Under the pieces are notes generated by a model, which saw only the letters and a list, made by a program, of their open reading frames with translations, was not told where the DNA came from and did no database searches. A stretch of 64,000 nucleotides of DNA. Origin: CAVVAY01 sp963746465 (GTDB taxonomy: Bacteria > Actinomycetota > Actinomycetes > JACCUZ01). The translations under genes were made by a program, and so were the position numbers. Positions 1 to 12,073 of this stretch are shown piece after piece (within the stretch, counting starts at the first letter, position 1; every line of letters starts with the position of its first letter). The DNA is taken from positions 186,001 through 250,000 of the forward strand of contig CAVVAY010000007.1 of the NCBI GenBank assembly GCA_963746465.1. The letters run 5' to 3'.

Positions 1-875
1 TCGCGGACCGGCCGGTTGCGCATGCCGGCTGCCACGGTGCGCTCCGTGTCGGCCTGCCAGACGGCATCGCCGTCCTGTCCCGGGGGCATCCAGAGCGGCA
101 GCTCGGTCCACGGCTCGACCTCGTGGTCCAGCAGCACCTTGTCGTCGACCCAGGTCAGCGTGGCGTCGCTGCCGGTGGCGCCCACGCAGTCGGTCAGCCA
201 GCTGCCGAAGGTCGCGTTGCCGGTCGGCGCAGTGGCGTTGAAGGTCCCGGCCGTGCGGCTCTGGCCGGCGTCGAGCAGAAAGGCCGCGAGGTCCCGGGCG
301 TCGACCAGCTGCATCGGCACGTCGGGGTCGCCCGGCGCGAGCACCTCTCCGCCCCGGGCGATGCGCTGCAGCCACCACGGCAGCCGCCCGACGTTCTCGT
401 GCGGTCCGAGAATGAGGCCGGCCCGCGCGATCGTCGACCGGGTGCCGAGGACCTCGGTCACCGCGCGCTCACAGCCGGCCTTGAGCACGCCGTAGTCGCC
501 GTCGTCCGGGCCTGCGTCGGATGCACAGGGCTGCCCGTCGAGCCCCTCAGGTGTCGGCTGCCCCGGCCAGGTCGTCGTCGCCGAGATCGACGACACGAAC
601 ACGTAGTGCGCCCCGGACGGCTCGAGCACCCGCACCGACTTGGCCACCACCCGCGGCACGAAGCCGCAGGTGTCGACCACCACGTCGAACGGCCTGCCCA
701 CCAGCTGGGCCAGGGCGGCGTCGTCGTCCCGGTCGCCGCGCAGCGCCTCGACACCGTGGACGTCCGGAGCACTCTGCCCGCGGTTGAACGTCGTCACGTC
801 CCAGCCGCGGCCCAGCGCATCGACGGCAGCGGCCCGGCCGAGGAACGAGGACCCACCGATAATGAGCAGCTTCAT
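1..875 (-). CDS. NAD-dependent epimerase/dehydratase family protein (3' end outside window)
   Basis: Translating the minus strand from the ATG at 875 gives an open frame that runs off the left edge (291 residues seen). The N-terminus MKLLIIGGSSFLG carries the GGxxFLG dinucleotide-binding turn of extended SDR epimerases, and a YxxxK pair (Tyr127-Lys131, within DYGVLK) fits the SDR catalytic residues. The family makes cytosolic NAD(P)-dependent reductases and sugar epimerases; the substrate cannot be read from the sequence. The rest of the frame (motifs such as ARAGLILGP and LVDARDLAAFLLDA) also matches this family. The next gene upstream on the same strand ends at 955, about 80 bases away, so co-transcription is possible. 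Confidence 0.8.
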   Translation of the reverse strand, partial: MKLLIIGGSSFLGRAAAVDALGRGWDVTTFNRGQSAPDVHGVEALRGDRDDDAALAQLVGRPFDVVVDTCGFVPRVVAKSVRVLEPSGAHYVFVSSISATTTWPGQPTPEGLDGQPCASDAGPDDGDYGVLKAGCERAVTEVLGTRSTIARAGLILGPHENVGRLPWWLQRIARGGEVLAPGDPDVPMQLVDARDLAAFLLDAGQSRTAGTFNATAPTGNATFGSWLTDCVGATGSDATLTWVDDKVLLDHEVEPWTELPLWMPPGQDGDAVWQADTERTVAAGMRNRPVR

Positions 876-954
876 GCCTCGACCCTGGCGCGGAGCAGCC
901 GGTCGCGCCAGAGCGTTTCACCAAGAGCGCAGGACTAGCACCGTACGGCGGTAG

Positions 955-1716
955 TCAGCGGCGCCGCGCCACCAGTCTCCAGACCACCAGCAGCACCAGC
1001 AGGCCGGCGATCACCGGCGCCAACCTCTTGAGCACCGGCAGGCCTGCGGTGTCGAGCAGGTCGATCGCCTCGTTCTCGGTGCGCCTGATCGGTGTGGGCG
1101 ACGGCGCCGGCCGGGCCTGCGGCGTCGGGGTCCCCGCCGTCGACGCAGCGAGGTCCGACGAAGCGGCGGCCGCCTGCTCGCCGGGGCCCGCGGCGCCGGA
1201 CTTCGCCCCGCCGCTGGGCCCCGCTGCCGGCTTCGGCGACGGTGCCGGCACAGGCGCCGCCCCCTGGTCTCCCCCGCCGAGCTCGCCGGCCAGGCAGTCG
1301 GCGAACCGACCGAGCAGCTTGTTGCCGACCTCGACCATGACGCCGCGGCCGAACTGCGCGGGCTTCCCGGTGACGGCGAGGTCGGTCGTCACGGTGACGT
1401 TGGTCGACGAGCCGCCGTCGTCCTGCAGCTGCGCAGTGATGGTGGCGTTGGCCGTGCCGCTGCCGCGCGCCTCCTTGGCGTCGGCCTCGATGACGGCACG
1501 CCGGGCGGACTGGTCCTTCTCGCTGAACCGCGCCGTGCCGGCGTAGGTGACCTGGATCGGCCCGACCTTCACCTTCACCCGGCCGACGATGGTCTCGCCG
1601 TCAAACGACTCGACGGTGGCACCCGGCATGCACGGCGCGATCCGCTCGACGTCGAGCAGCACGTCCCAGGCCTGCCCGACGGGGACCGGGACGCTGAACT
1701 GGTGCTCGAGCTCCAT
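955..1716 (-). CDS. CoxG-type SRPBCC domain protein with C-terminal membrane anchor
   Basis: This 253-aa protein starts at the ATG at 1716 (MELEHQFSV). Residues 1-150 match the START-like SRPBCC fold of the CO-dehydrogenase subunit G family (VERIAPCMPGA, a KVKVGPI strand and the AGTARF turn). A roughly 70-residue Pro/Ala/Gly-rich linker follows, and then one hydrophobic helix ending in RRR, so the domain probably sits on the cytoplasmic face of the membrane. CoxG proteins anchor or help mature molybdenum hydroxylases, but no coxSML genes are in the window, so the partner is unknown. An upstream in-frame GTG at 1773 was rejected because the GAGGAG ribosome site overlaps it. A 13-codon reading frame ends five bases before this start. 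Confidence 0.8.
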   Translation of the reverse strand: MELEHQFSVPVPVGQAWDVLLDVERIAPCMPGATVESFDGETIVGRVKVKVGPIQVTYAGTARFSEKDQSARRAVIEADAKEARGSGTANATITAQLQDDGGSSTNVTVTTDLAVTGKPAQFGRGVMVEVGNKLLGRFADCLAGELGGGDQGAAPVPAPSPKPAAGPSGGAKSGAAGPGEQAAAASSDLAASTAGTPTPQARPAPSPTPIRRTENEAIDLLDTAGLPVLKRLAPVIAGLLVLLVVWRLVARRR

Positions 1717-1721
1717 CGCTG

Positions 1722-1763
1722 TCAGCCCCGCTCCGCGTCGACGGGGACCTGGATCTGGACCAT
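1722..1763 (-). CDS. Possible 13-residue leader peptide ahead of the CoxG-type gene
   Basis: A good ribosome binding site (minus-strand GAGGAG at 1773-1778) lies nine bases before the ATG at 1763, but that ATG opens only a 13-codon frame, MVQIQVPVDAERG, ending in TGA at 1722-1724. The CoxG-type ATG follows five bases later at 1716. The arrangement fits a leader peptide that couples translation, or the remnant of a former longer N-terminus. No homologue is recognised, and expression is inferred only from the ribosome site. Confidence 0.35.
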   Translation of the reverse strand: MVQIQVPVDAERG

Positions 1764-1872
1764 GCGAAGACACTCCTCAGCTCGCCGGTGAGCAGGGTGA
1801 TCAGCAGTCGTTTCGCACTCAACCACGCAGGGGCCGTCTTCGGAAGGGTCAGACCTCTGCGAGAGTGGATCA

Positions 1873-3042
1873 GTGCGGACCCCGCCTCTCGCCCGTCGCC
1901 TGGACGGCCTCGGCACGACGGTTTTCGCCGAGATGTCGGCGCTCGCCCTCGAGACCGGAGCGGTCAATCTCGGCCAGGGCTTCCCGGACACCGACGGGCC
2001 GGTGGAGATCGCCGAGGCGGCCATCGCTGCCATCCGGGCAGGGGTCAACCAGTACCCGCCCGGCCCCGGCATCGCGGATCTCCGAGCAGCCATCTGCGAG
2101 CACCAGCAACGGTTCTACGACCTGGAGCTCGACCCGGCCAGCGAGGTTGTGGTCACCACCGGCGCGACCGAAGCGGTCGCGGCGGCCCTGCTCGGGCTGG
2201 TCGACCCGGGGGACGAGGTGGTCGCCCTGGAGCCGTTCTACGACTCCTATGTCGCCTGCATCCAGATGGCCGGCGGCGTCCGGCGGCCGGTCACCCTGCG
2301 CGCGCCGGACTTCAGGCTGGACGTCGAAGAGCTCCGGGCCGCCGTCTCCGACCGGACCCGGCTGCTGCTGCTGAACAGTCCGCACAACCCGACCGGCACG
2401 GTGCTCACCGACGACGAGCTGACCGCCGTCGCCGAGCTCGCCGTCGAACGCGACCTGGTCGTGGTCACCGACGAGGTCTACGAGCACATGACCTACGACG
2501 CCCCGCACCGCCCGATCGCCACGTTCCCCGGGATGCGCGACCGGACCCTCACCATCAGCTCGGCGGGGAAGACGTTCTCCTTCACCGGCTGGAAGGTCGG
2601 CTGGGCCACCGGGCCGGCGCACCTGGTGCGGGCCGTGCTGATGGCCAAGCAGTTCCTCACCTTCGTGTCCGGTGCCCCGTTCCAACCGGCGGTGGCCGCG
2701 GGGCTGCGGCTTCCCGACGCGTACTACGAGGACCTGCGAGCCGGCCTGCGCGGCAAGCGCGACCGGCTGTGCGCCGGGCTCTGGGACGTCGGCTTCGAGG
2801 TCTTCGTGCCGCAGGGCACCTACTTCGTCACCGCCGACGTCCGGCCGCTCGGCTGGGAGGACGGCGTGGAGTTCTGTCGCGAGCTGCCGCGCCGCGCCGG
2901 CGTCGTGGCGATCCCGCACCAGGTGTTCTACGACGACGTGGCGGCGGGGCGTCCCCTGGTCCGGTTCGCGTTCTGCAAGCGTGACGAGGTCATCGACGAG
3001 GCTCTCGACCGGCTGCAGGTGCTGCGGCCGCAGTCCGGCTGA
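1873..3042 (+). CDS. PLP-dependent class I/II aminotransferase (DapC/kynurenine-aminotransferase-like)
   Basis: A 389-aa fold-type I aminotransferase. The PLP lysine is Lys233 in SSAGKTFSFTGWK, the ring-stacking Asp200 lies in TDEVYEH, and the NPTGT loop (172-176) is intact. The VNLGQGFPDTDGP opening and overall length match the actinobacterial subgroup annotated as N-succinyldiaminopimelate aminotransferase DapC or methionine/kynurenine aminotransferase. Substrate choice within that group is not decidable here. The start is GTG; GAGAGT lies six bases before it, so the transcript may be leaderless. A small membrane protein gene follows nine bases after the stop. Confidence 0.88.
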   Translation: MRTPPLARRLDGLGTTVFAEMSALALETGAVNLGQGFPDTDGPVEIAEAAIAAIRAGVNQYPPGPGIADLRAAICEHQQRFYDLELDPASEVVVTTGATEAVAAALLGLVDPGDEVVALEPFYDSYVACIQMAGGVRRPVTLRAPDFRLDVEELRAAVSDRTRLLLLNSPHNPTGTVLTDDELTAVAELAVERDLVVVTDEVYEHMTYDAPHRPIATFPGMRDRTLTISSAGKTFSFTGWKVGWATGPAHLVRAVLMAKQFLTFVSGAPFQPAVAAGLRLPDAYYEDLRAGLRGKRDRLCAGLWDVGFEVFVPQGTYFVTADVRPLGWEDGVEFCRELPRRAGVVAIPHQVFYDDVAAGRPLVRFAFCKRDEVIDEALDRLQVLRPQSG

Positions 3043-3051
3043 GGGGCGCAG

Positions 3052-3285
3052 ATGTCCGGTGCGCGGATCGTCGACACGCTCGGCGCGTGGCTGCTCGTGG
3101 TGCTGGGCTGCCTTCTGCTGCTCAGCGGTGCGTTCGCGCTGTTCGGTGCGCTGGTGGAACGGTCGTGGGGCGAGGCAGCGATCCTCACCGGGGTCATGGT
3201 GTTCATCGCCCTCGGCAGCCTGCGCGGGGTGCGGCAGCTCCGTCGCGGCGCCCGGCGTCGCCGCCCCCCTGACGGCCAGGGCTAG
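3052..3285 (+). CDS. Small two-helix membrane protein
   Basis: A 77-aa protein with two hydrophobic helices (about residues 11-32 and 40-55) and a strongly basic tail (RRGARRRR), which suggests a cytoplasmic C-terminus. It starts at an ATG nine bases after the aminotransferase stop, so it is probably co-transcribed. The family is not recognised. Its TAG stop shares the tetranucleotide CTAG with the stop of the convergent SDR gene. Confidence 0.6.
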   Translation: MSGARIVDTLGAWLLVVLGCLLLLSGAFALFGALVERSWGEAAILTGVMVFIALGSLRGVRQLRRGARRRRPPDGQG

Positions 3286-4070
3286 CGGCGCCCCGCCGGT
3301 ATCCCGCGCCGGGTACCGCGGACCCGGCGGGCGACCGCGCTGAGGACGCGGGTCGGGACGTGCCGGGCGAGAGTGACGATCGTCTTGTACTGCAGGCCCG
3401 GGACGCAGACCACCTGGCCGCGGCCGAGCGCCGCGAACGCCTCCGAGACGACGTCGTCCGCCTCCAGCCACAGCCAGTCCGGGGTCCGGCGCATGTCGAT
3501 GCCGGCCCGTTCGTGGAACTCGGTGTGCGTGTATCCGGGGCACAGCGCCAGCACCTGGACGCCGGTTCCCGCCACGTCACCGACCAGCCCCTGGGTGAAG
3601 CTGGTGACCCAGGCCTTCGCGGCGCTATAGGTGCCCTGCGGCACGAACCCGGCGACCGAGGACACGTTGATGACCACCCCGTGCCGGCGCTCGAGCATTC
3701 CCGGCATGGCGGCGCGGGTCAGCCGCAGCACGGCACGGACGAGCACCCGCAGCATCCGCTCCTCGTCCTCGACGTCGCCGGTGATGAACCGGCTGTTGAC
3801 CGAGAACCCGGCGTTGTTGACGAGCAGGTCGACCGGGCGGTCGCCGTCGGCGAGGCGGGCCTCCACCGTGCGGCAGCCGGCGTCCTCGGCAAGGTCGGCC
3901 GCGAGCGTCTCGACCTGCACGCCGTACGACGTGCGCAGCTCGGTGGCCAGATCCTCGAGGCGTTCGGCGTTGCGCGAGACGAGGACGAGGTCGTAGCGGT
4001 CGGCGGCCAGCCGGCGGACGAACGCGTTGCCGATCCCGGCCGTTGCTCCCGTGACAAGTGCGGTGGACAT
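3282..4070 (-). CDS. SDR-family short-chain dehydrogenase/reductase
   Basis: A classical SDR of 262 aa. It has the TGxxxGIG nucleotide site (TGATAGIG, residues 7-14), the NNAG motif at 85-88, and catalytic Ser138, Tyr148 and Lys152 (YSAAK). An Arg at position 33 (VSRNAER) suggests preference for NADP. The C-terminal 40 residues are basic and hydrophobic (VTLARHVPTRVLSAVARRVR), resembling SDRs that bind lipid or membrane substrates. It is a cytosolic oxidoreductase with unknown substrate. Its stop overlaps the convergent stop of the small membrane protein gene at CTAG 3282-3285. Confidence 0.88.
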   Translation of the reverse strand: MSTALVTGATAGIGNAFVRRLAADRYDLVLVSRNAERLEDLATELRTSYGVQVETLAADLAEDAGCRTVEARLADGDRPVDLLVNNAGFSVNSRFITGDVEDEERMLRVLVRAVLRLTRAAMPGMLERRHGVVINVSSVAGFVPQGTYSAAKAWVTSFTQGLVGDVAGTGVQVLALCPGYTHTEFHERAGIDMRRTPDWLWLEADDVVSEAFAALGRGQVVCVPGLQYKTIVTLARHVPTRVLSAVARRVRGTRRGIPAGRR

Positions 4071-4097
4071 CCACCCACCCTCTCAGGCGGCCCCGCA

Positions 4098-4183
4098 GTT
4101 GATCACGTCAGCGTGATCAGCAGTTGCTGGGTGCGGCGTGCACACCGCACCCAGCAACCGTTGATCACGCCAGCGTGATCAAC
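4098..4183. repeat. 86-bp three-lobed inverted repeat
   Basis: The element is almost entirely self-complementary. The centre is a perfect 14-bp inverted repeat (GTTGCTGGGTGCGG at 4123-4136 against 4145-4158, 8-base loop). Each flank holds a palindrome TGATCACG-n4-CGTGATCA (4100-4119 and 4162-4181). The two flanks are themselves complementary to one another, so a single large hairpin or three small ones can form. It begins one base after the tauE-like stop codon and lies upstream of the SDR gene start, so a terminator or mRNA 3'-end structure for the exporter gene is the simplest reading. There is no T-tract. Confidence 0.7.
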
Positions 4184-4184
4184 C

Positions 4185-5099
4185 TCAGGCGGCGTCGACG
4201 AGGTCGCGGTGGTCGGTGCGGTCGCGCTCGAGGCGCTGCTCGCGGCGGTCCTTGCGCAGGCCCTGCAGGGCCAGGCCGAGGAAGACCAGCCAGATCGCTG
4301 CGATCGCGGCGTAGATCTCGGGACGGGCCGAGTTGCTCACCTCGAAGGCGTTCAGCAGGGTGCGGGTGTTGGTCAGGATGATGATGCCGCCGACCGAGAC
4401 GCCCAGCATGCGGGCGGGCACGTGCCGCACGAGGTAGGCCGCGATCGGGGCGGCTACCAGGCCGCCGGCCAGCAGGGCGCCGACGGCGGACCACGGGATG
4501 TTCTCGTTCCCGATGCCGAGGAAGAAGCCGAGACTGGCGGCCACCGCGATGAGGAACTCCGAGGTGTCGACGGTGCCGATGACCCGGCTCGGTGACATCC
4601 GGCCGCTGCTGATCAGCGTCGGCGTCGCGACCGGACCCCAGCCGCCGCCGCCGGTGGCGTCGACGAAGCCGGCGAACAGGCCGAGTGCGGCGAGGAAGCC
4701 CTTGCGAGGAGGCACCTCGTGCTTCTGGGTCGGCACCTTGGTGGCGAACCGGAGCAGCAGGTAGACGCCGAGAGCGAGCAGGATGCCTGCCATCCAGGGC
4801 GCAGCCGACTCGGTGGACAGGGAGCTGAGGAAGGTCGCGCCGGCGAAGGCGCCGATCGCACCCGGGATGCCCAGGTTGCGCACGACCTTCCAGTTCACGT
4901 TGCCGAACCGCCAGTGCGCGGCACCGGAGGCCAGCGTTGTCCCGATCTCGGCCAGGTGCACCGAAGCCGAGGCCACGGCCGGCGCGTATCCGGCGGTCAG
5001 CAGCAGGGTGGTCGAGGTGACTCCGTAGGCCATGCCCAGGGTCCCGTCGACGAGCTGGGCACCCAGCCCCACGACGGCGATGGTGACGACCGACTTCAT
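4185..5099 (-). CDS. TauE/SafE-family sulfite/organosulfonate exporter
   Basis: A 304-aa polytopic membrane protein with about eight hydrophobic segments and the typical TauE/SafE half-repeats: VGLGAQLVDGTLGMAYG near the N-terminus and GLFAGFVDATGGGGWGP in the middle. Family members export small sulfur anions such as sulfite or sulfoacetate. The ATG at 5099 has GAGGAG six bases upstream, so the 19 extra upstream codons in frame are not used. The upstream region contains a GGGATACCC palindrome-like stretch and a CTATC/GATAG repeat, which could be operator parts. The charged tail (KDRREQRLERDRTDHRD) is cytoplasmic. Confidence 0.85.
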   Translation of the reverse strand: MKSVVTIAVVGLGAQLVDGTLGMAYGVTSTTLLLTAGYAPAVASASVHLAEIGTTLASGAAHWRFGNVNWKVVRNLGIPGAIGAFAGATFLSSLSTESAAPWMAGILLALGVYLLLRFATKVPTQKHEVPPRKGFLAALGLFAGFVDATGGGGWGPVATPTLISSGRMSPSRVIGTVDTSEFLIAVAASLGFFLGIGNENIPWSAVGALLAGGLVAAPIAAYLVRHVPARMLGVSVGGIIILTNTRTLLNAFEVSNSARPEIYAAIAAIWLVFLGLALQGLRKDRREQRLERDRTDHRDLVDAA

Positions 5100-5219
5100 G
5101 GATTCTCCTCGTTCCCTATCAGATCCATAGACAAGATAGCAGTGGGATACCCACACGTCGAGCGAGCCACGCCCACCCAGGCGGGCGGAGTGAGTCAGAT
5201 CACCGCCGCCCGAGCGCGC

Positions 5220-7823
<2,604 letters not shown>

Positions 7824-7845
7824 GCGGGGTCCTTCGGCAGTGGTG

Positions 7846-8238
7846 CTAGCGGATGCGTGGTTGAGGCGCGGAGGGGCGCCACACGACGAGGGCGGTACGC
7901 CGGTCGCGCTCGCGAAAGGAGTCGAGCTCGGCCTCCAGCTCGCGCACCCGAGCCTGCAAGGCGGCCACGTGGTTCTCCAGCTCGAGCACCTGGCGGACGC
8001 CCTCCAGGCCGAGGCCGAGCCCGGAGAGCCGGACGACCTCGCGCAGCACGGCGATGTCGTGCCGGGAGTACCGCCGGCCACCGCCGGACGTGCGTCCCGG
8101 CGACACCAGGCCCAGCCGGTCGTACTGGCGCAACGTCTGGGCGTGCAGACCGGTGAGCTCGGCGGCCACCGAGATGACGAACACCGGTGTGGTGTCGTCG
8201 CTCTCCCAGGCACCGTCCGGCCCGGCGGTGAACGGCAT
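7846..8238 (-). CDS. hspR: Heat-shock repressor HspR (MerR family)
   Basis: A 130-aa MerR-type regulator. The winged helix-turn-helix (about residues 20-65) has the typical VISVAAELTGLHAQTLRQYD helix pair and the SGGGRRYS wing. A coiled coil follows (residues 85-115). HspR binds HAIR operators (CTTGAGT-N7-ACTCAAG) together with DnaK and represses the heat-shock operon when DnaK is free. Two such operators lie in front of dnaK. The start is one base after the dnaJ stop, and clpB follows 22 bases downstream. Confidence 0.95.
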   Translation of the reverse strand: MPFTAGPDGAWESDDTTPVFVISVAAELTGLHAQTLRQYDRLGLVSPGRTSGGGRRYSRHDIAVLREVVRLSGLGLGLEGVRQVLELENHVAALQARVRELEAELDSFRERDRRTALVVWRPSAPQPRIR

Positions 8239-8239
8239 G

Positions 8240-9433
8240 TCAGGCCCCCTGACGTGGTGCGGCTAGCAGCTCGGCCCGCGGGTCGTCGCCGTCGGTCGCG
8301 TCGCGCAGTGCCTCGACGGCCTGTCGCGCCTCGGCGGACAGCGTGGTCGGGACGTCGACCTGGACCGTGACCAGCAGGTCACCGCGCGGTGTCCCGTCGC
8401 CGCCCTTGCGCGGCACTCCCTTCCCCCTGACCCGGAAGGTGCGGCCGTTCGCGGTGCCCGGCGGGATCCGCAGGGTGACCGGTGACCCGCCGAGGGTCGG
8501 CACCCGCACCTCGGCGCCGAGTGCTGCCTCGGCGAAGGTGACCGGCACGGTGAGGGTGAGGTTGTCGCCGCTGCGACCGAACAGCCGGTGCGGTGAGACG
8601 GCGACCGTGACGTAGAGATCGCCGGGCGGCCCGCCGCGCTCGCCGGGGGCGCCCTTGCCCTTGAGCCGGATGCGCTGGCCGTCCTTGACCCCGGCCGGGA
8701 TGCGCACCGTGAGGGTGCGGGTGCCCATCGCCCGGCCGCTTCCGGCGCAGTCCGGGCACGGGTCGTCGACGACCATCCCCCGGCCGCGGCACTCGCGGCA
8801 CGGCTCGGCGAAGGCGAAGCCCCCGGCGTTGCGGCTGGTCTGGCCGGTGCCCTGGCAGGACGGACAGGTGTGCGGCAGCGCGCCGCCCCGGCCCCCGGTG
8901 CCGTGGCACGAGGGGCAGGGCTGCTCGCTGCTCATCCGCAGCGGCACCGTGACGCCGTCGACCGCCTCGTCGAACGGCAGCGTCACCGACGACTCGACGT
9001 CGGCACCGCGGCGCGGCGCGGCAGTGCGGGTGCCGCCGGTCCGCTGGCCGAAGATGCCGCCGAGCACGTCGCCGAGGCCGCCACCACCGGCCGCCCCGCC
9101 GAACAGGTCACCCAGGTCGAACGGGACGCCGCCGGGCTGGCCGCCAGCGGTACCGGGCGGCCGGAACCGGCCGCCGCCCGCCCCGAACAGGGCGCGCGCC
9201 TCGTCGTACTCCTTGCGGCGGGCGGGGTCGGACAGGACGTCGTAGGCCTCGGAGATCTCCTTGAACCTGGCCTCGGCCTTGTCCCGGTCGCTGTCGCCGT
9301 GCCCGCTGTTGGCATCGGGGTGGTGCTGACGCGCGAGCTTGCGGTAGGCCTTCTTGACCTGGTCGGCCGTGGCGTCCTTGGGGACGCCGAGCGTCTTGTA
9401 GAAGTCCTTCTCCAGGAAGTCCCGGCTGCTCAT
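8240..9433 (-). CDS. dnaJ: Hsp40 co-chaperone DnaJ
   Basis: A 397-aa type I DnaJ. It has a J domain with the HPD motif (QHHPDANS, about residues 36-43), a Gly/Phe-rich linker (about 85-135), a zinc domain with four CxxCxGxG repeats (CPSCHGTG, CPSCQGTG, CRECRGRG, CPDCAGSG) and the C-terminal substrate domains. It delivers unfolded proteins to DnaK and stimulates its ATPase. The ATG at 9433 has a GGGGGA ribosome site. The gene lies 37 bases after grpE and one base before hspR. Confidence 0.96.
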   Translation of the reverse strand: MSSRDFLEKDFYKTLGVPKDATADQVKKAYRKLARQHHPDANSGHGDSDRDKAEARFKEISEAYDVLSDPARRKEYDEARALFGAGGGRFRPPGTAGGQPGGVPFDLGDLFGGAAGGGGLGDVLGGIFGQRTGGTRTAAPRRGADVESSVTLPFDEAVDGVTVPLRMSSEQPCPSCHGTGGRGGALPHTCPSCQGTGQTSRNAGGFAFAEPCRECRGRGMVVDDPCPDCAGSGRAMGTRTLTVRIPAGVKDGQRIRLKGKGAPGERGGPPGDLYVTVAVSPHRLFGRSGDNLTLTVPVTFAEAALGAEVRVPTLGGSPVTLRIPPGTANGRTFRVRGKGVPRKGGDGTPRGDLLVTVQVDVPTTLSAEARQAVEALRDATDGDDPRAELLAAPRQGA

Positions 9434-9470
9434 GGCGTCCCCCTCTCTCGGTGTCGTCGGGTGATTGCTG

Positions 9471-10081
9471 CTACTCCGGTTCGGCCACGGCTACCCGGGC
9501 CGGGCGGACCACCCGGTCACCGATCCGGTAGCCGGGCTGGAACACCTCGATGCAGGTCGCCTCGGTGACGTCGTCGGAGTGGGCGTGGGTCAGGGCCTCG
9601 TGCACCGTGGGGTCGAAGGCGTCGCCGGCCGCACCGAAGCGCACCAGGCCGAGCTTCTCGACGGTCTGCTCCAGGGCTTCGCCGACCGAGCGGAAGCCGC
9701 CCTCCAGCTCGCCGTGGTCGCGCGCCCGGCCGATGTCGTCGAGCACCGGCAGCAGGTTGGTGAGCACGTTGGCCACCGCGGTCTCGCGGATGACCTCACG
9801 GTCGCGCTCGACCCGACGCCGGTAGTTGGCGTACTCGGCCTGCAGCCGCTGCAGGTCGGCGGTGCGCTCGGCGAGCTGGCCGGTCAGCTCGTCCACGACG
9901 TCGCCGCCGAGGCCGTCGGCGGGCGAGTCCGGCACCTCCGGGGCGGCGGGAGCCGGGCTGGCCGGCTCCCGCAGCTCACCGGTGACCGGGTCGATGCGGC
10001 GCTTGTCGCGCACCACCGGACCCTGGTTCTCCTCGGCCGCCGGGTCGCGGCCGTCGTCGCGGTGCTCGCCTGGGCGGTCGG

Positions 10082-10085
<4 letters not shown>
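9471..10085 (-). CDS. grpE: Nucleotide exchange factor GrpE
   Basis: A 204-aa GrpE. It has an acidic/Pro-rich N-terminal region of about 60 residues, a long coiled coil (about 65-110, [19 protein letters not shown]), and the conserved beta-domain with FDPTVHEAL and the [15 protein letters not shown]-terminus. It releases ADP from DnaK. The GTG start overlaps the dnaK stop by four bases (GTGA), so it is translationally coupled to dnaK. Confidence 0.95.
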
Positions 10086-11956
<1,871 letters not shown>

Positions 11957-11999
11957 GGTTGTGAGTCCTTACTGTGGGGCGTCCCGCAACGGGACAGGG

Positions 12000-12018
12000 T
12001 TGAGTCGTGACGACTCAT
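12000..12018. promoter_or_regulatory. HAIR operator 1 for HspR
   Basis: TTGAGT-N7-ACTCAT with exactly the seven-base spacing of the HspR-associated inverted repeat (consensus TTGAGT-N7-ACTCAA). It lies 44 bases before the dnaK start and overlaps the position expected for the -10 element when the TTGACA-like box at 12043-12048 is the -35. Bound HspR would therefore block RNA polymerase. Confidence 0.9.
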
Positions 12019-12053
12019 AGTGTGCAACCCCGGTCAGGTCCCTGTCAACAAAG

Positions 12054-12072
12054 TTGAGCCGACGTGACTCAA
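12054..12072. promoter_or_regulatory. HAIR operator 2 for HspR
   Basis: TTGAGC-N7-ACTCAA, one mismatch to the HAIR consensus and the same spacing. It lies just upstream of the TTGACA-like -35 of dnaK, with its centre 54 bases from the centre of operator 1. It ends two bases from the stop of the neighbouring hydrolase gene. Confidence 0.88.
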
Positions 12073-12073
12073 C

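Noticed and set aside
1870..3543. A 557-codon minus-strand frame opposite the aminotransferase
   Set aside because: It lies antisense to a PLP enzyme with intact catalytic residues; its product is His/Gly/Arg-rich low-complexity text without a domain.
7824..8213. ClpB frame continuing 130 codons upstream
   Set aside because: The extension lies inside hspR in another frame and has no Clp-N similarity; normal ClpB starts at 7823.
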